Origin: Lithospermum erythrorhizon
Lineage: Eukaryota > Streptophyta > Magnoliopsida > Boraginales > Boraginaceae
Direction: 5' to 3'
NCBI GenBank assembly: GCA_019722365.1
Contig: JADFUC010000750.1
Coordinates: 806,001-870,000, forward strand
Length of the DNA: 64,000 nt
Below, piece after piece: positions 11,404 to 23,641 of the stretch. Numbering within the stretch: the stretch's first letter is position 1; each line of letters starts with the position of its first letter. A program made the position numbers and the translations under genes. Under the pieces are notes generated by a model. That model was not told the origin of the DNA and ran no database searches. It worked only from the letters and a program-made list of their open reading frames with translations.

Positions 11404-14329
11404 TAGTTCATTGCCATATAATATATTCACTTAATTTTTTTTTTAAATGTTACGAAATATAAAATTTCAAAATATTCAAATTTATTTGATATACAATTTT
11501 TTCCTACATTCAAGTCACTCACATTTAAATCAAGATAAGAATTGATTAATAAATTTTAGAAATAATAAATCATCCCTTAAAGACAGGATGAAATAATAAG
11601 TACTCCATATTTAAATTAAAACATGTAATTTTCATATTACTTTCAAGCTTCAAAAATACAATGCATCTGTAAAAATTGTTTTTCACACAATAATTTCACT
11701 TTCGATTGTTTGCATTTTTAATATATATTTTTATAATTTCAATCTAGCTTTTTACATTTCTAATATAACTTTTTACAATTTCAGTATAACTTTGCATTAT
11801 TTCTTAATAAATTAATTTTCATCTAAACAATTATTTATTTTGAAATGAATGAAGTATTGTAAAATACGTAGAACTGATTAAGGAAAATTAAGAAGACAAA
11901 GTTAAGTATGTCACGGATTTTAATTATAAATAGGTGTTTTTTGTAGGTAGAGGTAGTAGACTAGAAGCTAATGGGATGATGTGGACTGACCACTATGTGT
12001 ACTCCACGTTGGAATCAGCAGACTCCAAAATTAGGTACCGCCCTTATCTAGACATGATTGGACTCCAACATTTTATCGACTCCACTACTTATCAATCAAT
12101 CATTTAGTTATCATGTTCTCACTTTTATTTTTATTTTTTATCTTTAAAAATAATTACTCGTACAACCAATTTTGGGGAAATAATTAAAACGGAGACATGA
12201 TTTTCAAATAAGAAATTGCTGATTTACATAAATGAAAACATGCTTTATCAATGTTCGCATAACTTTGGTGAAGTAATGAATTGAAGTTTGCAAAATTATG
12301 ATTAAGTTATTAATTACATGGAGGATGATTAGGACGCTCTATATATAATTCGGCAATGATGTGATTTAATTAAACAAGCTCGATTCAATAAGGATCAATC
12401 TCATGGGCACCGGAAATTCTTTTATTACCATGGGAAAAAACATGGAGATTTTTCTTGTTTCCAAAAAATCTGGAGTTTGACCTGAGATATTTATGTATTC
12501 CATGTGCTATCTTCCTCGTGTCTTCTTCATTTTATTGGGTGTATTATTCATTTTTGTTGCATGAATTTCTTATTATCCAACAAACAATCAAGCCAACTAA
12601 AATGATATAATCATTAAAAGAGAGGGGACAATCCGAGCTTCAATATTATTCCTTCCGTTTTTAAAAATTCGAGGAAGGTGATTCCAGTAGATACCTTTGC
12701 ACTTTCCTTGACAATAAATTAGATTTAATTTACATATACTTCTCTCATTTAATTAAAGAATCATTTATCATATATTTTTTAGAAGGTTTTCGATATATAA
12801 TCTAGCAAATTATTAATTTGATTAATTATCATTTGAAGATGAAATTTAATTTAATTAGTATATATGTCATTCCATATTTAACTGTATTTATAATATTAAT
12901 GAAATCATTCTTATTTAACACGATGGAATAATTTAATTAGGTCATTTTTCTCCTGTCCGATATTATCTTCTGCATTATCTTCTCGTCCAAGAGGATCAAA
13001 GAAGTGGGCTCCAATTCCGATAAAATGGAGGATCACGTGCTTTTATGACATCCACTCAATTAGCAGAAAACTCAGAGTTGAAACAATAAACTCAGATACT
13101 CCGAAAATGCTGCATGTTGTCTCCGAGTGTGTATAAATTAAAAGTTGAAAAATTGACATGTGTGATTCAATTAATTGGGTTCAAAGATATTCGAATTTGT
13201 ACGTCCGTAAAAACTTTCTTATTGAAAATATTATGGACATTTAAGTAATTAAGTTAGTAATGTGATATCGTTAATAGTTCTATTATCAATTAATTTTAAA
13301 ATAAAATCAATAGAATTTTTTAAAGATTATTGGCTTATGCCGCTTGAACTGTTTAAGCCAGTTGTGACATCTTAATTAATCTTTCCAGCAAATCCTAATA
13401 ATTATTTCTAATAATATCATGATTAAATCTGAATTATAGTATTTTAACACTCAACTAATACTTTCACATGACAACCATATTTTAACAATGACATAATTTA
13501 ATCATAAATTTTAGTGGTGCCAAGCTATTTTATCGCCACAATCAATCTGAAAAGTAATTCCCGACAAAATTATTGTCACAATGAAATAATTTAATAATGA
13601 ATTATAGTAGTGTTCAAGTTAATTTTAGCACCTTAACTAGTTCTAAAAATAATTGGTAAGAAGATACTCCCACCATTTCAAAATAAAATAAGCTATTATA
13701 GTATGTCCATCTTAATAATCTTATACATTCAACGTAAAAAACTACGTTACAATTTTTTTGAATTGGAAAAGATCATATTCATTTGATTTCTTTATTTACT
13801 TCTCTCGTTTTCCACTAGTATGGAAAACCAATTAACGTAAGATTTTTTTTCAGAACATACCATTTCCCACATTGTTTGTCACTTTCATCCATACAATACA
13901 ACCCCCTCACATTTCGGACCACAAGTTTCAAAGTTGTACTCACACGTATCTAGCTTCAACTACTTTAATATCATGCTAACTTAATCTTTGTAACTCCAAG
14001 CTTAAGCTTCTCATCTTGTAGTTTTAATATAGCCTAAATGCAAATTAAATGGACAAATTTTCTTATTAGCTGGCATATAGCATAAGCAACTCAGAGGGTG
14101 AAATATCCTAGGATTTCTCTTGTTCAAGAATATATATGTTAATATGAAATAGTATATTTTTGAGTCTTATGTTCTTGGTGGATAAACATTTTGCATAATA
14201 ATATTGTCTACTTTGCATATCTAGTGTATATTCACATTTTGATTATATAGAGGACCAAGTTTGATTTAATTGGAGGAGGTTGGAGTTCTGTTTGAGTAGT
14301 GAAAAGGTAGTTTGAGAATATTGGTAAGA
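11404..14329. other. intergenic region upstream of the Nudix gene, nothing coding seen
   Basis: AT-rich. Single MITE-like ends (TTCCTTCCGTTTTTAAAAA near 12650; ATACTCCCACCATTTCAAAA near 13665) lack a matching partner. No gene or RNA is supported. Confidence 0.5.
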
Positions 14330-17308
14330 ATGGAAATGGGATTGTTGGACTGCAAGTATACTTTGACTCAAAAAGAAAGGATGATTTCAAGCTCTTTCAT
14401 GAACTCATCAAGCCACTTGGTCAGAGTCAAAGTTAGTCAGGAACAGTTTTCTTGCAAAGGTATTTATTTTCACAGAATCTGAAAGATACCCTCTTTTCCG
14501 CTTTTGTAAGTTTGCTCATTTCTGGTATTAAGTTATTGGTGTTTTGTAGTTTCACTAGTAGTATTATAAGAAATAAGTACAGATGAAGTGTTTGTTTGTT
14601 TGATGTATGGAATTGGGGTTAAATCTATATAAATTTTCAAAACCTATATTGAGTTTTCTCCAATTCCATTTATATGGTTCAAATTACACATAGAGGGTTG
14701 AAATCATGTAAATATCAGAAGTTCTTGAAATGTATTTTTTCTTGCGGTAGGGCACTTTAGTTGGTTGGTATTACCATATTTATTGTTCAGTTTCTTCTTA
14801 GATGTGGAGAAGTTTTGAACTTCTAAAATGGTTTAGGTGCAAATGTTGGTGATTTAGCTTTTCCCTAATTGACAAGCTAAAGACTGAAAATTTGATATGA
14901 TAATGGAAGGAGGACAAAGTGAATTTACGGAGTAAGATTTAGCCGGTCTGGCTGTATGAATTGTTGAGATTTGATTACTTTTGCCATACTATCTGTTATT
15001 TTCAGGAATGGTAACGAAGGCTTCTTATTCAATCAGTGGGAACAATGCCATCAGCTCTGTAAGCCAACAAAGGTATATAACTGAGCCTTCTCCTCACAGA
15101 GTTACTGGAACGAGTGTCTTCACCAGAGTTCCACGAGTGCTTGATGCAATAGATGACGCGTATGATGGGGTTATCATAAGTCCAGAAAGTCTACCAGCTA
15201 ACCCAAGTGATTTCTCTTTTATGCTTCGATCCTCTCTTTTCCACTGGAAGATTAAGGTATTGACGACATGTTAGTTTCCATACCTTGTCTAAGAGTGGAG
15301 TTTATTTACATCTCCGCAAAGCTATTATGGGAATTTCGAATTGATCCTTTAACTTCTAATTACAGGGAAAGAAAGGTGTATGGCTTAAGATTCCTCTTCA
15401 GAAGTCTGAACTTGTTCCTGTAGCTGTGCAGGAAGGTTTCCAGTATCATCACGCAGAAAAAACATATGTCATGATGATCTATTGGCTCCCGGAAGGACCC
15501 TGTCTGCTTCCTTCTAATGCTTCCCATCAAGTTGGAGTTGGAAGTTTTGTGATCAATGCCCAGGACCAGGTATTCTGGCTTAAGCAGACTCTGTCACAAA
15601 AACTATACTGCATTTTCCATAGTGTTTGATAAAATTATCATCAGATGTTTCAATGGTTACTTGATGTTATTGTATTCTCTATCTAATATATAGTCATTTT
15701 TAACAGTTGAGATTTCCAATGAGCAAATCTTCTGAATTGATTTGAGCTAAATCCGTCATATTCCCCTTCATTTTGTTCCAATTGCTCTCTTGAGTTGTGC
15801 AATTCATGATAATTCGTGGGCGAATAACAATTTTTTGTTCATCTCATATATACGATTATCTTTCAGGTGCTCGTGGTGCAAGAAAAACATTGTTCTCCTG
15901 AACTTACTGGCCTATGGAAACTACCAACTGGTTTCATCCTTGAGGTATGAGGAATTCTCAACTATCATTGACTAAAGAGGGAAACATAAACTGATAAACA
16001 CAGAAATATTTTCTTTTTCGTCCTTCACCTTATAAAAATTTATGCTTGTGTGCTCAGTCCGAGGAGATCTTCGAGGGGGCAGTAAGAGAAGTCAAAGAGG
16101 AAACTGGAGTAAGATATACCTGCTAACTTTCTATCTGCTCAAATTATATTTCAAAACTGCAATCTAATTTTCAGATTGTTATATGGGACTTATCTAAGTA
16201 GGATTCTTTTATATCTTTTCAGGTTGATACTGAATTCATGGAAGTGGTAGCTTTCAGGTAAAAATTGATACCATTATGAATTTATTTGAACAAACTTCTG
16301 GTCAAATACTTCAAGTTGCCATCAGTATAGCCTTGTGTAGAAGTGTGTGTGCATTTCAATTTGTTCAATAAATTTTTATCGTAGACAGAATCAGTTCTAC
16401 ATACCTTGCGCAGTTGCACTTTCTGATTCATTACTACTGATCTTTTAGTTTTATGTTATGATGCCAAGTTTATCATTTTACTGGTATATATCATACTATT
16501 AGGCCAGGTACTGCTCATTAAATGTTAAGTTGTTCAAAGTTGTTTTTGTAGTTCGTTACATTGTTCTCTGTATGATTGTCCATCACATAGCAAACTTTCT
16601 TGAGCATCAGCTTCAATGCTTGTAATATGTAATTGTTTCAGGCATGCTCATAATGTTGCTTTTGAGAAGTCAGATTTGTTCTTCGCCTGCATGTTAAGAC
16701 CTCTTTCAACTAAGATCGTGGTTGATGATCACGAAATCAAAGCAGCCAAGGTAATTATGGCTTGCAAACTTATTTATGTAGATCACACACATATTGCTCA
16801 TAGCAAGTTGCCTATTGCATGGACTTTGTACATCAAGAACTTGATCTTACCATTTTCATCATGTGGTAAGTTAATGTGTGCCTGAGTGCAGAAAAAAACG
16901 CAAGAACATATGAGATGGAAATTATCATATACAATTCAAAAAAAAAATCTTGAATTTCTTTCAAATGCATTTCGAAAGGGGGAGACTTAACACATAATGT
17001 GATGAATATAGTTCTGACTTTCATCCAGTATGCTGAATGAACAAGCTACTTTTGACCTGTACATTTAGAATAATCGTTGTTTTCTGTTGATGACCCTGCA
17101 GTGGATGCCTTTAGTCGAGTTTGTAAATCAGCCACTGATTCAAGGGGATAGTATGTTCAAGAAGATTGTTGATATCTGCATTGCACGGATGGGAAAACGC
17201 TATTGTGGTCTATCCGTCCATAAACTAGTATCTAAATTTGATGGAAAACTATCATCCTTGTATTTTAATATAGTTGAAGTTCAGGATGTGAACTGTCAAG
17301 CCGGTTAA
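14330..17308 (+). CDS. NUDT8: Nudix hydrolase, NUDT8-like (8 exons)
   Basis: Exons: 14330-14459, 15006-15256, 15366-15569, 15867-15944, 16058-16108, 16223-16257, 16642-16750, 17102-17308; 1065 bases, 354 residues, all introns GT-AG and in phase. The protein has a plant-type N-terminal half (VLDAIDDAYDGVIISPESLP) followed by a Nudix fold. The Nudix box spans residues 217-239 as GFILESE-EIFEGAV-REVKEETGV, matching Gx5Ex7REUxEExGU with all catalytic Glu residues present, so Mg2+-dependent hydrolysis of a nucleoside diphosphate derivative is expected; the substrate is not visible. RHAHNVAFEKSDLFF and RYCGLSVHKLVSKFDGK agree with the NUDT8 branch rather than NUDT2/6/7. Exon 1 supplies a Ser/basic N-terminus (MISSSFMNSSSHLVRVKV) that could be an organelle transit peptide. 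It joins in frame to exon 2, where a second Met at 15008 is an alternative start. The downstream neighbour is convergent. Confidence 0.9.
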
Positions 17309-18041
17309 ACTTACAGACACAGATATGGTTGGTCGAAGATAATTCATCGAAGACGATTGTCATAACCCATCCACTTTGAAGTTCTAGTTTTTCCAATCTG
17401 ATGAATGATGAAGGAGACCAAAGTAGAGACTTGATAAATTGCTAGCGATACTGCATAATGCTGGGAATTGTCAGCATAACTATTATTGTATATAAGTTGT
17501 ATAAAAGCCTAAAAAGGAATGGATATTTTATCGTCTGTATATATTTTGAAGTATGACAGTACCCTCATCATTCAGGGAGTATTGACTTTGCTCACCATGT
17601 CTGCATCAAATAGTGTTGTCAGAAACAACTGAAGTTATTAAACCTTACTTTATTGCTCATTGATAAGAGATCAGATTTGTTAGCAGCATACATCAAGTTG
17701 ATATTATTTTTTGATGTTTAAAACAGTCTGAAGTATTTCTTGAATTCATAATGGAGGTCGGACAGGGTTTTCCATTGGCTGTCGAGGTATCTAATAGAAA
17801 AAATTTCCCAAGATCAAGTTGGTTAGGTTTGGTTTAAAACAATCTGAAGTATCTGCAATAGAAGAAGGTAACTCAATTACTCCAGACTTGGCTTAAGATT
17901 AGAAAACAAAGAACCATATTCATTCAAAATTGCCAATCTGGATATTTACAAAGTTAAAATTTAGAAATGAACATAAGTATTGATCTTCTCTACAATTTAT
18001 GGAAACATTTAGTTCTACTCTGCTAGTTATGTTACTGCTGT
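17309..18041. other. 3' regions between convergent NUDT8-like and CHX genes
   Basis: Holds the two untranslated 3' ends. An imperfectly repeated phrase (CAGTCTGAAGTATTTCTTGA near 17725; CAATCTGAAGTATCTGCAAT near 17839) is present. No other gene is seen. Confidence 0.5.
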
Positions 18042-20921
18042 CTATACAGTTTGTTTCCCTTCAACTGGCCATACTTTATGAGCATCATGTGGCATATCAA
18101 CTGATGTATATGATTGCTCTACAGTTGTCCGGGGACTGTTCAAAGAGGCACCATCTACAAATGAATGCTGCTGCACCACGAGCACTGACACCGTGCAGGT
18201 AGAATTCGTTGACCCTAACATGTCTCCGATTGAGCCTAATTCTTGAAAGTCATTCCATTCAGTTAGACCCATCAGCAACGGCGAACTACTATCATGGTGT
18301 CTTCCTACCAAGATCAAGTTGAACAAATTTTCAATTTTTCTCATCACACCAATCAAATCAACAGTGTTCTTTATGTGTTCCTCTTCATAAATAAACCTCT
18401 CATTTTTTGAACAATAATATTTGACCTCTTTAATTATATCCGAGTCTTTTTCTTTTTCTTTGGATAGCTTTCCATCATCTGGACCCACAAATCTGACCAC
18501 TGTAATGCTTACATGTGGGTGTTTAGCCATCCGACTAGCATATGCTAATGCCTCACGATCATCCTGTCCACCTAAGAAGATGACACCAATGGTATACAAG
18601 TCTGTGTTGAATAAACTAGGAGCCTGACTACTAGAAGTGTCACGATCAACTAATATACCAACAGAGCAAGGTGCCCTCCTGATGATGTTTTGGTTTACTG
18701 ATCTTATAGCTGGGACTTCATTCTCTGATGCACCTATACTGAATAGCTTATGGAATGGTACAATTACCATAGAAACTCTCTTATCTAGGGCCAATTGACA
18801 AACATCCTCATGCATTGTTGCAAATGGTGAGATGGATGTGTAAGGAAACAGAGTGACATTGCCTTGATTTTGTTGGCCATATAATCTGAAAGCGTTTACA
18901 ACACGCTCTGACTCACATAAGTCAGGATTCCTCTTTCCTAGGTAATGAGGCTCTAGGCGCGCTGCAGCTCTTTCTGCAAGGTCAATGAGGTGAACAACAT
19001 AAAAGCAGATAGGATCGTCTATGGTTGGATAGGATGCCTCAAGAAGGTTAATAACCGAAGGAGTGTGATCTTGGTAGTAAATGCAGGCCAGCATACGAAG
19101 TTCTGGATCAGGACCCAGATTTTGGATAGTCCTCTTCTTGTAAGGCATATAACTTTTGAATGGCTTGTACAAATACTTCACAATTGGAGAGGTAGTTCCG
19201 GTTAATAAAACTATGCTCAAGAGCAGAATAGTATATGATTGCCTGTCAATACACTGCAATAGCGATGAGCTCAATGATTGGTATACAAATGTTCACAAGT
19301 CAAAACTTAGCAGACCACAAAATAATGCTTACCAATGATAGTATAAATATGTAAAGAGCCATGAAAAAGTATAACATGAATGTAGGTGTTCGAGATCACT
19401 TACACCAAGCGAATTTGCTCGTTGTATGATTATGACTTCTGTGATGCCTTGTGTGCTCAATATGAGGCCTAGACAAAGGGAATCGGTAACTGGCATCTTG
19501 CAAAGCAGCGCAGGCAACATGACAGCTGTTAGTTTCACCAAAAAGGCGAACACTGCCATCATCCCTATAACCAACACATTTCTCAGTTCTATGCTCTGAA
19601 AATCAGTCCTTGTTGCACTAATAACAAAATACAGAGGCAAAAGGATGGTTGAAACAAAACAGTCGAGCTTTTTAATCAAAGCTGAACCAATAGGTGGTCC
19701 ATCTGGTATTGCAATTCCCAAAATCATTGGTCCAAATAGAAAATGCTGCCCAAGTATCTCCCCAGTAAGGGCACACACCATGATCATGATAAAGATTACG
19801 GATATATAGCCACTGCTGATCGACTCTTCATCAACCGTGTGTCTTGCCATCCACAAGACTATTGGACGCATCACAAGCACTACAAATATTATCGTTGAGG
19901 AAATAGTAACGAATAGCAAACCCATTGCCAATGCAGTTTTTTCTCCCAGAGTTTGCTTAGCTGTGAAAGCAATAGATACAAAAATCCAACTACAAGTTCC
20001 ACTAATCATTGAAGCAGACACGGCTACTTTTCCAAGAACAGAGTTCATGAGATTGAGATCAGCTAAGAGGCAAACAATCACATGGAATGAATTAAGAGCT
20101 AGTAAAGCTGCAATCCAATGCATTGATTTGTGTAAGGAGGCATCTAAGGCCACAGTATGCAACAGAACTTCACTCATAACAAAGTTGAGAATAAATGGCA
20201 TAAAGAATGTCAAAGCTCCTATCAACACAGACCGCTTCCCACATTTCCATATTAAAGTTAGATCTGTTTTCACCCCCACAAGAAACATATACAACATCAA
20301 CCCGAAATAGGCAAACGTATCGCAGACATAAAAGCTGGTCACTGGGAAAACACTATATTTGAATCCATCGCTTGATCCAACAAAAGCCGGCCCAAGTATA
20401 ACTCCTGTCTGATCAATTCACAGTCAGACAAGAAAAAGAAAAACATGGGTCTAAAAGAAAAGATGAAAACCTTTCTCAAGAAACAGCGGGGACTAATATT
20501 TTTATGTAGGGGTGTCAAATGAACAGATACAAGAAAATATCAAAATTTTAAAGGGGCGGACCAAATATTTTTTGGAAAACAATAAATCGTAAATTTTTAT
20601 ATTTTCAATAATACACATCTATTTCTCGAAAAAATAAGGCAGGCGACTGCCCTATGCCTCCCCTAGTCCCACCACTGCTCACGAATCTGTAAGAAATGTA
20701 ACTTTACAAGAACGAAAGAAGATGGAACTTACAAGAACCTGTGAAATGAAAGCACTTTCACCAATGGGGTTCAAAAGACTGTGCAAGAATCCTGTGAGGA
20801 GCATGCAAAGAGAAAGCTGGCAAAGAAGAATGGAAGTTGGGTATGTTAATGGATTTTCACCAAAAAACCAACCTCTACACTTAGGTGATGGCTTATGCAC
20901 CATGCATATTTTTTGGTCCAT
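18042..20921 (-). CDS. cation/H+ exchanger, CHX family (CHX15-like; 3 exons)
   Basis: Exons on the minus strand: 20921-20733, 20408-19404, 19253-18042; 2406 bases, 801 residues, all codon-aligned. The N-terminal half is a Na+/H+-exchanger fold with about 12 hydrophobic segments (FISQVLTGVILGPAF, YFGLMLYMFLVGVKTD, FLFGPMILGIAIPDGPPIGS, LLPLYFVISATRTD). The C-terminal half (about 400 residues) is the cytosolic USP-like region of CHX proteins (MVIVPFHK, NLILVGRHHD). Members move K+ or similar cations against H+ across endomembranes or the plasma membrane. Residues 199-200 read Ser-Gly where CHX17-type proteins have Asn-Asp, and SFHVI replaces the usual SFPVI, so transport may differ. Exon 3 was started at the CAG acceptor before TGTATTGAC because that restores the frame (NSLG-CIDRQSYT). 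The start Met opens a typical CHX N-terminus (MDQKICMVHKPSPKCRGWFFG). Subfamily placement is tentative. Confidence 0.88.
20500..20682 (-). mobile_element. possible small non-autonomous DNA transposon relic in CHX intron 1
   Basis: On the minus strand one end reads CAGTGGTGGGACTAGGGGAG, like the CAGTGGCGGA...GGGG termini common among plant non-autonomous elements. The other end holds GTCCGCCCCT and GACACCCCTACA. No clear TIR pair or target duplication is seen. Confidence 0.35.
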
Positions 20922-21542
20922 TTCTATAAAAATACAATCTGAGCAACAAGAAAATTGTATTTGTGTGTGTTTCAGTATGTGTTTAGAGAGAAAATTTAAA
21001 CGAGATAATGTTGTTTGGAATTTTGCACAAGATATCGTAGGCGTAGGAGCTTGGAGGACTAGATGAAGAAGCGGAGATGATTGTTGTCAAACTAAGTTGA
21101 AACATCCTTAATTCATTACCATGCAATAAATAATTCTAACAATTCATTTCAAAAATAAAAATAAAAATAATGGTCAAAATTACATATTTTAAACCTGCTT
21201 TGTTTTCTATTTTTATATAAGAGAAATAGAAAGCACCATAAATAAAAGTTAATCCTCCTACTTATAAAAATTGTGATTTATTTTTATTCCCTTTTCAGAA
21301 TATTAATTACTATATTGTCCTTATTATAATATTTTATATTGGTGAAAAAATATATTTTTAAAATTTTAATAAAACGGACTCCTATAACAATTAATAAGTC
21401 TAAATTTTTACTCAAAATCCTATAACAATCTTTAAACATAATTTGAAAGTTTATCTACTTTTATAATATGTGCAATAGTTTCACCACTTTCATACATATA
21501 CTAATTATCATATGTTCATTATCTACATCTTCGTTATATATA
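20922..21542. other. upstream region of the CHX gene
   Basis: AT-rich 5' flank. The 114-codon open frame running plus-strand across 20722-21066 is antisense to CHX exon 1 and has no recognisable domain. No promoter element is distinctive enough to call. Confidence 0.4.
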
Positions 21543-21788
21543 CTCCTCCATCCCAAAAAGATTGGGATGTTTTGACTTTTTGGGTCAAACTTTGAAAATT
21601 TTAACCGTGAATTCTCATTAACCGGCTAAAAAATAATATACTACGTTGATCTGTTGTATCTGCTCCAATATATATTTTTGAAATATCAACTTTTATAATT
21701 TTTCACGCATAGAATTAGAGATATTTTTACGCTAAGTCATTTCTACGACCATGAATTCAAAAACATCCCAATCTTTGGGATGGTGGAG
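21543..21788. mobile_element. Stowaway MITE
   Basis: The left end CTCCTCCATCCCAAAAAGAT plus TGGGATGTTTT and the right end AAAACATCCCAATCTTTGGG plus ATGGTGGAG are reverse complements over about 30 bases. It is flanked by TA on both sides (21541-42, 21789-90). 246 bp, non-coding. Confidence 0.88.
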
Positions 21789-22062
21789 TAAAATATTTAA
21801 CATTTTTACCAACAGATATAAGTGTTTGATATAATAATAATGTCTTTCGATTTTTTTAATTTTATCATAACAATAAGTAAATTTCATTTTAATGCAATGA
21901 ATTAGTCTACTCATACTAAATTTTTTTGTATGATAATTATTTAATTATAAATTGAAAATCCAAAAAATTACTATTAAAGAATATATATTTAAATTATTAT
22001 GTAATATTTTATATTACATTACAACAATTAAAATAAAAAAATATCAAGTTACATATCTAATA

Positions 22063-22265
22063 CTCCCTCCATCCACAATAGATTGTCAAGATTTAAATTT
22101 AGATTTTTCACAAATTAAATATATGTTAAATTCAAATATTTTTATTTATGTTGTATAATATTTGGTGAAAATTATCAAATAATAATATTTCAATGTATTA
22201 TAATATTGACAAAAAATATTGACATTAAATTTTATTCAAATCAAAATTATGTTTATGGATGGAGG
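22063..22265. mobile_element. Stowaway-like MITE
   Basis: The left end TA-CTCCCTCCATCCACAATA and the right end TTTATGGATGGAGG-TA form an inverted pair of about 15-20 bases with mismatches inward. About 203 bp, non-coding. Confidence 0.7.
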
Positions 22266-23641
22266 TATAAAAGTTTGTCAATTTGGAGCACTTAAATCAA
22301 GCATGACAATCATTTAGTATGGTGAGAGTAATAGATTTGACTATTTTATTTGTAAAATTTAATTTTTTTATTATAATATATATGTATATATATATAACTT
22401 GTTAGTTATTATATGTAAATAAAATATCTTTATCTATAAACTATAGATGCAATAATTAATTAGAGTTGAATTAAATATATGAAAGGAAATTAAAAAAAAA
22501 TCAATCTTTTCTATTTAATATTGATTAGTAATTGGGGTGAAACTAAATAAGAGTATATTGTTATACTAATACTTATATTAGTTTTCACTCTATATGAAAT
22601 ATAATTCATCGATATTATGGTCCTAAAAATACATGCATGAATATGTATATTATAGGTATATAATTCACTTTATTGATTAACATTCAATGTACAAGTCGGT
22701 ATTCTTATCTTCTATTTAAATGGCTTCTTGTGATATTTTATATTAAAGTTGTTATTTATGTCAAAATTTTACAAGTTTTCATATCAAATAATATTAATCA
22801 TGAGGTTATTGAAAATAACTTCTTATTAAAAAAATTATTGCACAAGCAAATAGTTTTTAAAAGAGGTACGCCATCTTTACTCCATCGATTTTCAATATAA
22901 TTGATTTAGACATTTCACATTCAACAAGACATCTAACGCCATACTTTCTTCACCAAGCTTTACGTGGCTAAAATTGAAAAATTCATAAAAGGTCTCTCGA
23001 TATTATTTAGTTTCATAAGAAATATTATCGAAATTAATCATCAATTAAAATATGTTAAAATAAATACATAAAATAAAAATTGAATAGTAGAATTAACTAT
23101 GAATAATTTATACTACTAATCATTTTGTAAGCGATGTTTAAATAATACGATAACAAAACTTTTAAATATATTATTACATTATATTATTAAAAAATTATAA
23201 GCGAATCATATAATTACGAATAAAACGAATTTAAGATAATATAAATCAAAAATATAATTTATAAATTTACGTTAATAGTTAATTACTTTATTTATTATCC
23301 GAGTCTAATTTAAATGTTTGAAACATAAATATTTACGACTAGATTTTACTAGTCATACATAAAAATGAAAGTATATCCTTGAAACCATCTACATGAGGCT
23401 AGAAAATCCATGAATGAATTTTACATACTTTATAATACGTATACATATTTGGTTATTTGCAATAAAATATACACTTGTAGAGATCATATAAAAGTAATGA
23501 ACAAATCAAAAGAATACCTTAATCTTGCAATTCTAATTAACAAATTCTACATTTCTTTAACACCCAAAAAAATCCTTTAAAAACTCCAAGATATAAGTTA
23601 AGCCCCACCATCAGCTAAGCATTGATTCAAAGAACATTTCA
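22266..23641. other. very AT-rich intergenic region downstream of the WRKY gene
   Basis: Long A/T runs and small open frames without family resemblance. Nothing supportable apart from the 3' flank of the WRKY gene. Confidence 0.5.

Noticed and set aside
19837..20310. 157-codon plus-strand open frame
   Set aside because: Antisense shadow of CHX exon 2; composition follows the membrane protein on the other strand.
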